In this document: positions 12,301 to 22,500 of the stretch, in pieces
How the letters are laid out: every line of letters begins with the position of its first letter
Numbering within the stretch: the stretch's first letter is position 1
Assembly (NCBI RefSeq): GCF_963576615.1
Contig: NC_088714.1
Location: 34,947,143-35,011,142 of the forward strand
Source of the DNA: Watersipora subatra
Taxonomy: Eukaryota; Bryozoa; Gymnolaemata; Cheilostomatida; Watersiporidae
Reading direction: 5' to 3'
DNA length: 64,000 bases
The notes under the pieces: model-generated
The model's database searches: none
Seen by the model: the letters and a program-made list of their open reading frames with translations, nothing else
What the model was told of the DNA's origin: nothing
Position numbers and translations under genes: made by a program

Positions 12301-15300
12301 TTTACATATCAATACACCATGTTAGGTTTTTCAGGTACAGGACTCTTTTTAATTTAATTTGAATAACTTTGTCCATGAAATGTGGGTTACTAGTTCTTTT
12401 GGTGCATTCTCACTAAAACAAAATTTTATCTTTGAACCATGACCTTAAAGAACCATCCCATAAGCAATAATAAACTGGTACGACTAATTGTTATCTATGC
12501 AATATAATAGTTACTATAATAGTTGCGTTTTTACCCCTAACTAAAGACCATCTTTTATAATGAATAACTGTAGAAATAAGTCATTTGCGACTTTTGTACA
12601 CCCATTGCTTCTGTAACTATCTAAATATAAAAGAGAAGCATATTCCATGAAATGGCATCATAGATGTTTATATACCATAAAACCTCTAATTGAATGCTAC
12701 CTCCATTTGAATGTCACCTCTATTTAACTGCCACCCTGAGAGAAGGGTTGAAAAATAGAGCACCACTTTCTAAATGAACGCCACCTCCATTTGATCGCTA
12801 CTTTGACAATCTTTGATTGTTACGAACCCATAATGTCAATTGGTCAGTAGAAAAGTGTCCACAAAATCGTATTAATAATGAATCGTTTATATCAGTAACA
12901 ATTAATTCCCTCTTGTCCAACTCCAAACCTTTTTGTTTTTTTCGTTAAAACTTTGAAAGCAACACCATAAAAATAATTAATAATTGTCTCAAGCTAATAG
13001 TAGTTCTTTATTTAACACGGTCTTGATATTTTACAGTATACGTATGTAAAAAACCATTTACATATACTATGGTAAATGAACGACTAGTTTTAAGGCCAAG
13101 GTTGCGTTTATCGAGCATAACTTTTACTCATTGCATTTGGGCTAAATGCAACCCGTAAAAGTATTGCTCTCCCAAAAATGATTTGGTCACTAATATCGAC
13201 TAGTTTAGCGGTGCAGAAGAAAAGTTGAGGTCAGAAGACATTGTGGAAAGTGTTGGACAACCAGAAGATGTTTGTTCCATGGAAAGCAGCAACCAGCACG
13301 CAGCTATCCAAGCAAATGATGAAAATATTGTCCTTTTTAAAACATTTTGTTTCTGCATGTAATATACAGTAAGGTTCGTTTATGTCACTGGTTCATAAAT
13401 ATATACATTTGTAGCATTTGATCGATTATCGATATATATATATTTCTCAAAGTATGTGTATTACTCATTCTGGCTATCATTATGTAACTTATAAATTTTC
13501 AGATTTGCAACATATTATTTACTAGCATCCTTGTGGTTATTTTAACACAGCTTACAACTACTCTTCTATGGCTCATAAAAAGCCAGTTGTGGCTGCAAAC
13601 TGTAGCAAACATATCAATGAGTATTTATTCAGCATTATTAAATCTATATATATATTTCTCAAAGTTGGTCGTCGAAGGTGTATTCATAGGTTTGATTGTC
13701 CACTATAGATCTTAAAATCTTGGAATGAAGATTCTGTACCGAAGATGATTTGATCTCGGACCCTGCCGTTACTCAGTCTGACGCCCTACCCACTAGACTA
13801 CAGAAATCGAATTGCTATCTTGCCAATATAAGTCATTATATGAGAGCAAATACCTAACCCCTTTGCGTACGACGCGGGTCATAGCATAACGTTGCGAGAA
13901 GCTGCACGCTCACATTATCAAACGTACTGGCTAATAGCGAGCAACTCTCACTACATCTCATTGTTTATAAGACAAAACACTTTTCTCCTGATATGTAGTT
14001 TGAAAATTAGAATGGCAAATGTTGTTATATGTTAAAAACTTAAATACAAATCAATTTTCTGTCCGAAGACTTTTCTATTAGCCGGTATGGCGGATTAGAG
14101 TGCCCCGGGCTTGCATAAACCGAGTTATATTTACAAACGCGAGTTTGTAAAAATAATGTGCAATATACTGGTATTACGGTAGCATAACCGTAGATCTGGT
14201 TATATTATCAATGGTACACTGACAGGCACCCGTTAGCTAATAGAAATTAAACTATGTATGTACTGTAAAATTAGAACTTATGGCGGATTAGAGTGTCTCA
14301 GATTTGCAGCCCGAGTTGATAAACCGAGTTATATTTAAAAACTCGAGTTTGTAAATATAACTCGGTTTATCAATCCGGTTTGCAAACTCGGGTGCCTGTT
14401 GGTGTATCATCATTAATATAACCAGATCTACGGTTATGCTACCGTAATACCAATATATTGCACCTTATTTTTACAAACTCGCGTTTGTAAGTATAACTCG
14501 GTTTATCAGCTCGGGTTGCAAACCCGAGGCATTGTAAGGCTCCATAACCCGGGCAACGCCTGGTAGCACAGCTAGTATAGTAAAATAAAAACATATCTTC
14601 AAATTTAGAATGTAATAAAAATTGAACGCTCCAACAGATTGTAAAGCAGTACTCAAGCTATAATATCATCGCAGGTTAATTGCAAGCAATAGATATCAAC
14701 TGGTAGAGATAGGTCTCCTTTTCTCAATGCATATTTATTAAGAGATCTTTGACAAGTTGGAGGTAAGTTGGAGGTAATTTAGCAGATTTATTGCATTCAA
14801 AAGGTTTAATACCGCTCCACCGGAAGGAGAGGGTAAAATATATTCGACATTTGCTTCACCCATGAAAGGGCTAAAATTATTTTCCCAAAATGCTAATATA
14901 GAGGAATAGTTGAAAAATAGAGTGCCATGGCGTTCGATTAGAGGTTTTACGGTATCTTGTTAGCTACTCGTCAGTCAGTTGGCTTCCACTAGCATAGTCA
15001 AGTTTCTCCATGGTATAATTATACATTACTAGGATCACTTCAAAATACTGCAATCTGAAATACTGTTAAAACATGATTAACGCTACATATGACATGATAA
15101 CGTATTTGTTAGGATCACTTCAAAAAGCTTGCGGCGACTAGGCCGAGATCCAAAACTGGCAGCAAAGAGGAGAAAGAGCGAAGGCTGCACAGGTGTCACA
15201 CCGGGGTGCTCGGGCTAGGAGCAATTGTTAGTGCCTATCCTTATGAAGTACCTGAGTTCATACCAGATGTTCTCATGATCCTCAGTGATCACATTCACGA

Positions 15301-15946
15301 TGCTCAGCCAATCCAGGTCAGCCTCACAGTTCAGCTTTCCTTCTACTGTGAATGTGCATGGATCCGAGACTATCTTTCTTAAACTTTCAAAGCATTTCCA
15401 TTTTACTAACTTTTTAGAAGCGCTACTGTTTTACTTGTCAGGTTTGGTTTTATGGATGTGTGCCTTTTAATAGCTGTTTATGTATGTCATTAATTTCCTA
15501 TCATAGATAATAGTATAATAATATTATATAGCAATGCTTTACAGTTAGCTACCATAGCTCATGCTGTACAGCTAGCTACCATAGCTCACGTTGCTCATTA
15601 TTATATCGCAATGCTTTACAGCTAGCTACCATAGCTCATGTTGCTCGTTATTGTATAGCAATGCTTTACAGCTAGCTAGTATTTTTTAACTTTTCCCTTA
15701 TAGTGGCAATCAAACAGATGTTTTACGGTACATTTAAGTCTATGGGCTAGAACTAGTGGAAAGGCAGCTTTATGCAGTTAAGTTAGATGATACTTGCTGT
15801 GAATTTTTTAGCAAACAGTGAAAGATGTCCTGTCTGACTTCCGGCGGACCCACCTAGACAGCTGGCTGGAGCACAAGCAGAAGTTTACTGTTGACCAGTT
15901 GATGGCTCTAGCTGATTTGTCAGTGTCTGCTAACTATTATGCTTAG
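219..15946 (+). CDS. PSME4: Proteasome activator PA200 (PSME4), C-terminal 458 residues, nine exons
   Basis: Exons 219-323, 1301-1524, 2471-2745, 2980-3062, 3375-3500, 9900-10052, 10212-10283, 15113-15316 and 15812-15946 join in phase to 459 codons including the stop. The predicted C-terminus (motifs [33 protein letters not shown], final NYYA) matches the end of animal PA200/Blm10 proteins as I know them. The family forms a HEAT-repeat dome that caps the 20S core without ATP and promotes degradation of acetylated histones in DNA repair and spermatogenesis. Human PSME4 is about 1843 residues, so roughly the last quarter is here and the rest lies upstream of base 1. Introns hold very large satellite arrays and transposons. 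Identity is very secure; the exact donor of the third exon is the weakest boundary. Confidence 0.96.
397..1086. mobile_element. Short Tigger-like TIR element in PSME4 intron
   Basis: The left end TACAATCATACTTCGGTATA and the reverse complement of the right end (TACAGTCACACCTCGATA) are inverted repeats bounded by TA. Internal phrases such as GAGATACGAG and GACATACGAGCTCAGTC also occur at 57415-58675, so both copies belong to one family. There is no intact transposase, so this is a non-autonomous deletion derivative. Confidence 0.7.
1301..1524 (+). CDS. PSME4: PSME4 exon b
   Basis: Pyrimidine-rich acceptor CTCCCGCTTGTAG and donor GAG|GTCAAA. It enters in phase 0 with [17 protein letters not shown] and leaves two bases, which is exactly what the next exon needs. 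The donor is not a strong consensus, but it is the one that keeps frame. Confidence 0.8.
1866..2441 (+). repeat. 16-bp minisatellite (CCTTACTGGTAACAGT)
   Basis: About 36 head-to-tail 16-bp units, alternating mainly between CTTACTGGTAACAGTC and CTTACTAGTAACAGTG variants. The array fills the end of a PSME4 intron and stops 30 bp before the next exon. It encodes nothing. Confidence 0.97.
2471..2745 (+). CDS. PSME4: PSME4 exon c
   Basis: Acceptor TTTATAATTTCAG lies 30 bp after a 16-bp minisatellite. The frame reads [18 protein letters not shown] and continues through an acidic stretch. I chose donor CAG|GTGATT at 2745. GT sites at 2773 and 2803 give the same phase and cannot be excluded. Confidence 0.8.
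2980..3062 (+). CDS. PSME4: PSME4 exon d
   Basis: Acceptor GATATTTGCAG and donor ATC|GTAAGT. It takes two bases to complete a codon and then reads [17 protein letters not shown], ending in phase 0. Confidence 0.85.
3375..3500 (+). CDS. PSME4: PSME4 exon e
   Basis: Acceptor CTATTTTACAG and donor AAA|GTAAGT enclose 42 codons in phase 0, ending [16 protein letters not shown]. This aligns with the PSME4 helix just before the conserved SWHAR motif at the start of the next exon. Confidence 0.9.
3501..4220 (+). other. PSME4 intron, no gene seen
   Basis: AT-rich intron sequence. It holds a roughly 35-bp direct duplication (GTTAAAGGCAGAGTGCTCCA, near 3699 and 3733) and a 21-bp one around 3940-3980. 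No exon or RNA gene is visible. Confidence 0.6.
4221..6892 (+). repeat. 40-bp AT-rich satellite, left part
   Basis: Around 66 tandem copies of a 40-bp unit (ACTATTAATAACACTGAGTA followed by GTATATTATATAGTAACAAG). Variants with CCCCAAGTAG, TTTATT and AAATCT recur in fixed order near the right end, giving a 160-bp higher-order period. The array continues at 8689 after a transposon. Confidence 0.98.
6893..8688. mobile_element. 1.8-kb TIR transposon inserted in the 40-bp satellite
   Basis: The ends are perfect 14-bp inverted repeats (CCGTACAGGATGAA at 6893, TTCATCCTGTACGG at 8688) with a TA on each side. Removing the element and one TA restores an uninterrupted satellite unit. Subterminal zones are rich in TTCGCG motifs. 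No transposase is recognisable. A possible two-exon 49-codon frame (7333-7443, 7605-7643) lies inside. Confidence 0.9.
8689..9886 (+). repeat. 40-bp AT-rich satellite, right part
   Basis: About 30 further copies of the 40-bp unit, including the same CCCCAAGTAG/TTTATT higher-order block as left of the transposon. The final unit decays into the acceptor of the exon at 9900. Confidence 0.97.
9900..10052 (+). CDS. PSME4: PSME4 exon f
   Basis: 51 codons in phase 0 beginning [18 protein letters not shown] and ending LLSDERIE at donor GAG|GTAGGC. It matches the SWHAR...FLNQF part of PA200 close to its bromodomain-like region. The acceptor CTCGTAG lies in the last, degenerate unit of a 40-bp satellite. 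Confidence 0.93.
10212..10283 (+). CDS. PSME4: PSME4 exon g
   Basis: Acceptor ATAATTTTCAG and donor CTT|GTAAGT enclose 24 codons: [18 protein letters not shown] and on to DVQQLL. It corresponds to the VREMAATTLSGLLQ segment of vertebrate PSME4, the helix that carries the proposed acetyl-lysine contact residues. Confidence 0.93.
10358..10990 (+). repeat. 16-bp minisatellite (ACCGAGTCTCACTCGT)
   Basis: About 39 units of 16 bp, starting 75 bp after a PSME4 exon. Because 16 is not a multiple of 3, all frames give the same peptide periodicity ([16 protein letters not shown]). The long open frame here is therefore a by-product of the repeat. Confidence 0.97.
11671..12255. mobile_element. Possible TIR element (ACGTTATAGGA family)
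   Basis: The left part (CAGTAAACGCTCCCACAACG, then GTTTACGTTATAGGAA) and the reverse complement of the right part (CAGAAGGTCCTATAACATAA) are loosely related. The phrase TT(A/T)YGTTATAGGA occurs at both ends. The ends are diverged and the call is tentative. Confidence 0.4.
13655..14575 (+). mobile_element. Helitron-like element with fold-back
   Basis: It starts at TTTCTCAAAG and ends with the hairpin CCCGGGCAACGCCTGG followed 8 bases later by CTAG and a T, as Helitron 3' ends do. On the opposite strand, 13735-13810 looks like a tRNA-derived sequence (TAGTCTAGTGGGTAGGGCG with GATCAAATC). A second TTTCTCAAAG start lies at 13443, suggesting two 5' ends or nesting. Confidence 0.65.
14114..14507. 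repeat. Long inverted repeat (fold-back), arms about 118 bp
   Basis: The left arm (14114-14231) contains GTAGCATAACCGTAGATCTG, and the right arm (14390-14507) contains its complement, separated by about 158 bp. A further palindrome around CTCGAG sits in the spacer (about 14323-14370). If transcribed, it would form a long double-stranded hairpin. Confidence 0.88.
15113..15316 (+). CDS. PSME4: PSME4 exon h
   Basis: 68 codons in phase 0 between acceptor TTTGTTAG and donor CAG|GTCAGC. A basic linker ([11 protein letters not shown]) precedes [18 protein letters not shown] and [19 protein letters not shown], the most recognisable PSME4 block in the window. Confidence 0.96.
15530..15680 (+). repeat. 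Imperfect repeats in the last PSME4 intron
   Basis: Four partial copies of GCTTTACAGCTAGCTACCAT separated by variable sequence. The rest of the intron shows nothing else. Confidence 0.75.
15812..15946 (+). CDS. PSME4: PSME4 last coding exon, ends in YYA
   Basis: Acceptor GAATTTTTTAG starts 44 codons plus TAG. It includes [20 protein letters not shown] and ends VSANYYA. The terminal YYA is the HbYX-like tail by which Blm10/PA200 docks between 20S alpha subunits and affects the gate. Confidence 0.97.
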   Translation, partial: QTVKDVLSDFRRTHLDSWLEHKQKFTVDQLMALADLSVSANYYA

Positions 15947-16142
15947 AAACAGACTGGCCTTGAGACACCAGTATTTCCACACTGCTGATCATTGCTCTCT
16001 AATTTACCTGCTGACCTTTGCTATCTAACCTTCCCGCTGCTTATTTCAAGTAGTCTGTCTAAATGTCCTTGAAAAAACTGGAGCAATGGCTTTGTGCAAT
16101 TCCTAGAATTTCCAACTATGCAAAATGTATTTTTCTAAGTCA

Positions 16143-16148
16143 TTTATT
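16143..16148 (-). promoter_or_regulatory. Candidate poly(A) signal for the LRR gene
   Basis: TTTATT on the plus strand is AATAAA on the minus strand, about 370 bp past the proposed stop of the convergent LRR gene and 9 bp from the PSME4 signal. Confidence 0.4.
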
Positions 16149-16156
16149 TTATCGAC

Positions 16157-16162
16157 AATAAA
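16157..16162 (+). promoter_or_regulatory. Candidate PSME4 poly(A) signal AATAAA
   Basis: First canonical AATAAA after the PSME4 stop codon, about 210 bp downstream. It is the likely cleavage signal if the 3' UTR is short. Confidence 0.55.
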
Positions 16163-16515
16163 TTGTATGTGGCTAAACATTAATTCATCAAAATATACTG
16201 CATCTGGTAGAGCTAAAAGAAGCCTTCTTGCATGTGTTACAAGGGGTCGAGTTCTAGGAATATGGAGCGTATAGTAAGTAATGTGTTTATACTGGGAGAG
16301 CTAGTTTATGCTAAGCATCGTATTTGCTGTTTGCAAACTTCCAAAATATAAATAGCAAATTTTCGTCACACTCTAAAATTTTGGCTGTAAATCGTAAGTT
16401 ATGTATCAAGGCTTTGAAGATTCCAATACATGTACTTGAAGAATTACGTCAATTAGTTGATGAATAGTGGGCAATAATATCAGGAAATTACTAGAAATTC
16501 AGATGTTTTCTGACG

Positions 16516-16579
16516 TCAATGCGCCCGTTGGACACAACTCTTTAATCCTCCCCTTTTATCACATCCACTGAGAATTTGG
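16516..16579 (-). CDS. LRRC74A: LRRC74A-like last exon (tentative)
   Basis: Acceptor TTTTCTGAATTTTAG, then 21 codons in the required phase ending CVQRAH and TGA. It is supported only by splice-site quality and phase. Confidence 0.45.
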
Positions 16580-19500
16580 CTAAAATTCAGAAAACAATAG
16601 ATTGAGAGATCGTATTTAACAGTTATAGAACAGCAAAAGGGGTGCAGAGGAGCTAATTGTCATGTGGTTATTATAGAATTATACACATATCAAGTATTGA
16701 AAAAGTATCACAGAAACAATTGCTTCTAGAAATAATTCTTTGTCGTTGATGTTGTTCACAAAAGAAGATAATGCTTGACTCACTGCGTATTATTCATTTT
16801 TATAAGCATTAGTCTATTAGTTCATGGTCAAAACTGTCATTTGACATTTTAACATCGTACTTTATAACGACGTCATAAAACTGCCAGCAAACTGTACACT
16901 AATGCCTCAATATATGTTGCTTGGTAAAAAATGCTCATTAAATTTTTGCAGTTGGTATGTAAAGAACAACAAATGAAATGTCTTACCTTGGTACGATAAC
17001 TCCATCAGTAGCATTTTTCTTAAGCATAAGCTTTATGGTAGCAGGGGTGAGAGGAACACTCAGCGCCTGCAGCAAAAACACATACATGGTTTTGTCTGAC
17101 AATATGAACAAATAGATGATACAGACAGGTGTTGAATGAGCTGCTCCTAGCAGCAATAGCATAGATAATGGTGAAAGCTATGACACCCATGTACATATTC
17201 AGCTAACACAAGTACAAAATTGAGCTACTAAAAGAGCAACAACTGTTGTATGTCAAATTTTCAGAAGTGGGAGCTGACGCTGACTCCAGTTTTTCGTTAT
17301 AAACTGATTTAATTGAATAGTATGAGTCGGTAAAATAATTTTAAATGACAGAGAAGAGATAAAGATGTGAAATATAAAAATGTGAAAGGTTGTGAAAGAT
17401 AAAAATGTGAAAGGTTGTGAAAGATAAAAATGTGAAAGGTTGTGAAAGATAAAAATGTGAAAGATAAAAATGTGAAAGGTTGTGAAAGATAAAAATGTGA
17501 AAGGTTGTGAAAGAAGCCTTTTACTGTCAGAAACTTGCGTAATAATATGTCAATCATGATGGTGTAAGATGTGAAACACAAATGGATATAGCCGTCGTGT
17601 AAGGATTTGTTGTCAACATTGTTTTACCGTCAATAGCTCCATCACCTCATCCAGTTGCCACATAACTTTTGCATGTTTAGGTAAGACATACTCCGGTTCA
17701 ATTCCTGTCTTAGCAAGAGTCTCGATGAAGAGAGATTGCGCTTGAGCCTTGCTCAGCTTGGTATACTCATGTTTCGGGTGGTTGTGGGAAAGCGCTGCGT
17801 CTATCGAGGAAGAATCCATGACAAATTGTAGCTTTGGAAAACCTTCTCTTACGTATGACTCTAGTTGCACTACTTCTCTGCCAACTAATATTCCCTGAAA
17901 TATAGAATTAGTATGAATAAGGTCCCCTGACATTCTAACATCCTCTGTAAATGATATTGTACAGTTTATATTAACCTTATGAACCAATTTATATATACTT
18001 ACACTGAAGTCAATCAACTGAAGAGATGGAATTGGTGAAGCTTTACATAACTGCAGAGACTTCAGTTTGACTAGAAATTCAATCACACCCTTATGTGTGA
18101 TAGGATTCTTGCCGACCTGTAACAATCATGAATGTCACTTACTCTTTATTTATTTGAATTTTACTTACTCCCTTGGTTACTCGTGTTACTTACTCCGCAT
18201 GTTTTAGATGTCACTTACTCTCTAGGCGCTTGAATGCTACTTACTCTCTAGTTGCTGCAGTATTACTTACTCTGTAGGTTCTTGAATGTTATTTACCTTC
18301 TATATGCTTAGACAATACTTACTTTGTCAGTGTTTGAGTGTTACGCACTTTTTGAACGAACATCAAAATGAAATACAGTACTGGCCTTTCTATGCAAACT
18401 TAAGCTATGCCTGTCATTACAGCCACAATTGATGAAGCTAGCAAGAGAATAAGACACTTTTTATCATACCATGAAACGCTCGAGCGTGCAGTTCTTGACA
18501 AGTCCTTTAGTGAGAAGCCTAAGAGCTGGTTGGGAAATCCTGTTAGATGTCACATTGAGCACTTTTAGAGTTGTGTTCACTTGAAGAAACTGTGATAGAC
18601 CGTCGCACCCTTCTAGTCCTAAACCATTCCAACTTAAATCCAGCTCTTTCAGGTTGTCATTTATCTAAAACAGATTACAATGTAGTATGCTACATCCTCG
18701 CGAGACAAAACTGACATCAGATTAAAGTAACTTTTTTTAATGAGGCTCCAAAGTCACCGAAAAAGTTTTGCTGAATATTGCAAATACTTGTTCAGCATTT
18801 TCCATACTTTGAACAAAAGCTAAAATCGGGTTTTAAAATAAAACAATCATATTGGAGTTGCTCTTGAATAGACTTTAGCGTTGTTCTTAGTTGAAGGTTT
18901 GCTGCTGCAGGAATGCACCAATACACTACAAACTAGTAATCTGTGATCATCAGAAGGTTACAATAAAGTGAGCAAGTGGAATTAATTAACAAATATACAA
19001 CACTAGCTAAATAGCAAAATTAGCAAATTGTCTAATTTGATTAACTTAAGCTCGTGACTAAAGGCTCGTGACTTAGGCTTGCTTATATTGCTAAACTAAG
19101 CAAATAAATTTTGTTATATTCCAATGACATATCAATACTGTTTATCATATTGACCTGGTGACAGTCACCTTGATGGGCCTCTGGTCACTTCGACCAAAAC
19201 ATCATTATTTTATTACAACAACCAAGCAAACATGTAATTAATTTAAAAAGTGATCTTTAAAAATAAAATTTTGTTAACAAACCAAAAGTCAAACGGGCAT
19301 TTAAACTCACCCCACTCTGCATAGTTAGCTGCCATGCTCCATCTTTTCTAAACTCATTCCAGCTCAGGTCACAAAATTCTAACGTACTATTCAAACCTTC
19401 AAACAAACAAAGCTAGATCAGTTAAAATATGTTATATTGTTTGGATGTGTGTTAATAGTCTAGCGCCATTACATCAACCAGCAGCATTGTCTATCAAGCA

Positions 19501-22500
19501 TTTAATCTTGCCCACTCAATTATGTTTTATTACACCACAATAAAATTTGGAAGCAAATTATGTAATTTTATTTTTACCTGCTGATGACATTTGACACCTT
19601 CAATAAGCTGACTTAATATCATTTTACTGAAGTATACTTGTGAACTGTGTAAGTGTGGCTAACTGTGTCATGGCAGTTAACCGTGTCATGGCAGTTAACC
19701 GTGTCATGCTAGTTAACAGTGTCATGGCAGTTAACCGTGCCATGCTAGTTAACCGTGTCATGGCAGTTAACCGTGTCATGCTAGTTAACTGTGTCATGGC
19801 AGTTAACCGTGTCATGCTAGTTAACTGTGTCATGGCAGTTAACCGTGTCACGGTAGTTACTGTGTCATAGTAGTTAACCGTGTCATGGTAGTTAACCGTG
19901 TCATAGTAGTTAACCGTGTCATGGTAGTTAACCATGTCATGGTAGTTAACCCTGTCATGGTAGTTAAGCGTGTCATGGTAGTTAACCGATTCATAGTAGT
20001 TAACCATGTCATGGAAGTTAACTGTGTCATGGTAGTTAACTATGTCATGGAAGTTAACTGTGTCATGGTAGTTAACTATGTCATGGAAGTTAACTGTGTC
20101 ATGGTAGTTAACTATGTCATGGAAGTTAACTGTGTCATGGTAGTTAACTATGTCATGGAAGTTAACTGTGTCATGGTGGTTAACTATGTCATGGAAGTTA
20201 ACTGTGTCATGGTAGTTAACTATGTCATGGAAGTTAACTGTGTCATGGTAGTTAACTATGTCATGGAAGTTAACTGTGTCATGGTAGTTAACAATGTCAT
20301 GGAAGTTAACAGTGTCATGGCAGTTAACCGTGTCATGCTAGTTAACCGTGTCATGGCAGTTAACCATGTCATGCTAGTTAACTGTGTCATGGCAGTTAAC
20401 CGTGTCATGCTAGTTAACTGTGTCATGGCAGTTAACCGTGTCACGGTAGTTACTGTGTCATGGTAGTTAACCGTGTCATGGTAGTTAACCGTGTCATAGT
20501 AGTTAACCGTGTCATGGTAGTTAACCGTGTCATGGTAGTTAACCCTGTCATGGTAGTTAAGCGTGTCATGGTAGTTAACCGATTCATAGTAGTTAACCAT
20601 GTCATGGAAGTTAACTGTGTCATAGTAGTTAACCATGTCATGGAAGTTAACTGTGTCATGGTAGTTAACTATGTCATGGAAGTTAACTGTGTCATGGTAG
20701 TTAACTATGTCATGGAAGTTAACTGTGTCATGGTAGTTAACTATGTCATGGAAGTTAACTGTGTCATGGTAGTTAACTATGTCATGGAAGTTAACTGTGT
20801 CATGGTGGTTAACTATGTCATGGAAGTTAACTGTGTCATGGTAGTTAACTATGTCATGGAAGTTAACTGTGTCATGGTAGTTAACTATGTCATGGAAGTT
20901 AACTGTGTCATGGTAGTTAACAATGTCATGGAAGTTAACAGTGTCATGGCAGTTAACTGTGTCATGCTAGTTAACCGTGTCATGGCAGTTAACCATGTCA
21001 TGCTAGTTAACTGTGTCATGGCAGTTAACCGTGTCATGCTAGTTAACTGTGTCATGGCAGTTAACCGTGTCACGGTAGTTACTGTGTCATGGTAGTTAAC
21101 CGTGTCATGGTAGTTAACCGTGTCATAGTAGTTAACCGTGTCATGGTAGTTAACCGTGTCATGGTAGTTAACCCTGTCATGGTAGTTAAGCGTGTCATGG
21201 TAGTTAACCGATTCATAGTAGTTAACCATGTCATGGAAGTTAACTGTGTCATAGTAGTTAACCATGTCATGGAAGTTAACTGTGTCATGGTAGTTAACTA
21301 TGTCATGGAAGTTAACTGTGTCATGGTAGTTAACTATGTCATGGAAGTTAACTGTGTCATGGTAGTTAACTATGTCATGGAAGTTAACTGTGTCATGGTG
21401 GTTAACTATGTCATGGAAGTTAACTGTGTCATGGTAGTTAACTATGTCATGGAAGTTAACTGTGTCATGGTAGTTAACTATGTCATGGAAGTTAACTGTG
21501 TCATGGTAGTTAACAATGTCATGGAAGTTAACAGTGTCATGGCAGTTAACTGTGTCATGCTAGTTAACCGTGTCATGGCAGTTAACCATGTCATGCTAGT
21601 TAACTGTGTCATGGCAGTTAACCGTGTCATGCTAGTTAACTGTGTTATGGCAGTTAACCGTGTCACGGTAGTTACTGTGTCATGGTAGTTAACCGTGTCA
21701 TGGTAGTTAACCGTGTCATAGTAGTTAACCGTGTCATGGTAGTTAACCGTGTCATGGTAGTTAACCCTGTCATGGTAGTTAAGCGTGTCATGGTAGTTAA
21801 CCGATTCATAGTAGTTAACCATGTCATGGAAGTTAACTGTGTCATGGTAGTTAACTATGTCATGGAAGTTAACTGTGTCATGGTAGTTAACTATGTCATG
21901 GAAGTTAACTGTGTCATGGTAGTTAACTATGTCATGGAAGTTAACTATGTCATGGTAGTTAACTATGTCATGGAAGTTAACTGTGTCATGGTAGTTAACT
22001 ATGTCATGGAAGTTAACTATGTCATGGTAGTTAACTATGTCATGGAAGTTAACCGTGTCATGCTAGTTAACTGTGTCATGGTAGTTAACTGTGTCATGGT
22101 AGTTAACTATATCACAGTACTGTAGTTAAACAATTCTTTTTTAACTCTTCTTATACCTCTGAAAAAACACTTACTTAGAGCTCTGCCGATTTTTCCTCCA
22201 GCATCATTTCCCAAGTGGTTGTTACTAATATACAGCTTCTGGAGCAATTTACTTGTCTACAATTTGGGATCTCGGCATAACAGCTGTTTATATAGTGATC
22301 AGCACATATATAAGAGTAATAAATATCTGCAGCAATATTTGCAGCACCTACATGTATCATATCCCAATATGTATCATATCCCAATATGTATCATATCCCA
22401 ATATGTATCATATCCCAATATGTATCATATCCCAATATGTATCATATCCCAATATGTATCATATTCTAATATTTATCATATTCTAATATGTATCATATCA

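Larger units (their letters stand above)
12673..14953. mobile_element. 2.3-kb TIR element with nested Helitron-like insert
   Basis: The left end TACCATAAAACCTCTAATTG and the reverse complement of the right end (TACCGTAAAACCTCTAATCG) match at most positions and are flanked by TA. Short phrases such as TTGAAAAATAGAG recur near both ends. No transposase is seen. The interior is occupied by a Helitron-like copy and a fold-back. Confidence 0.75.

Noticed and set aside
19624..22125. Long open frames on both strands (VMVVNYVMEVN and YHDTVNYHD types)
   Set aside because: Produced by the 18-bp unit length; both strands are open and no splice sites or start context support them.
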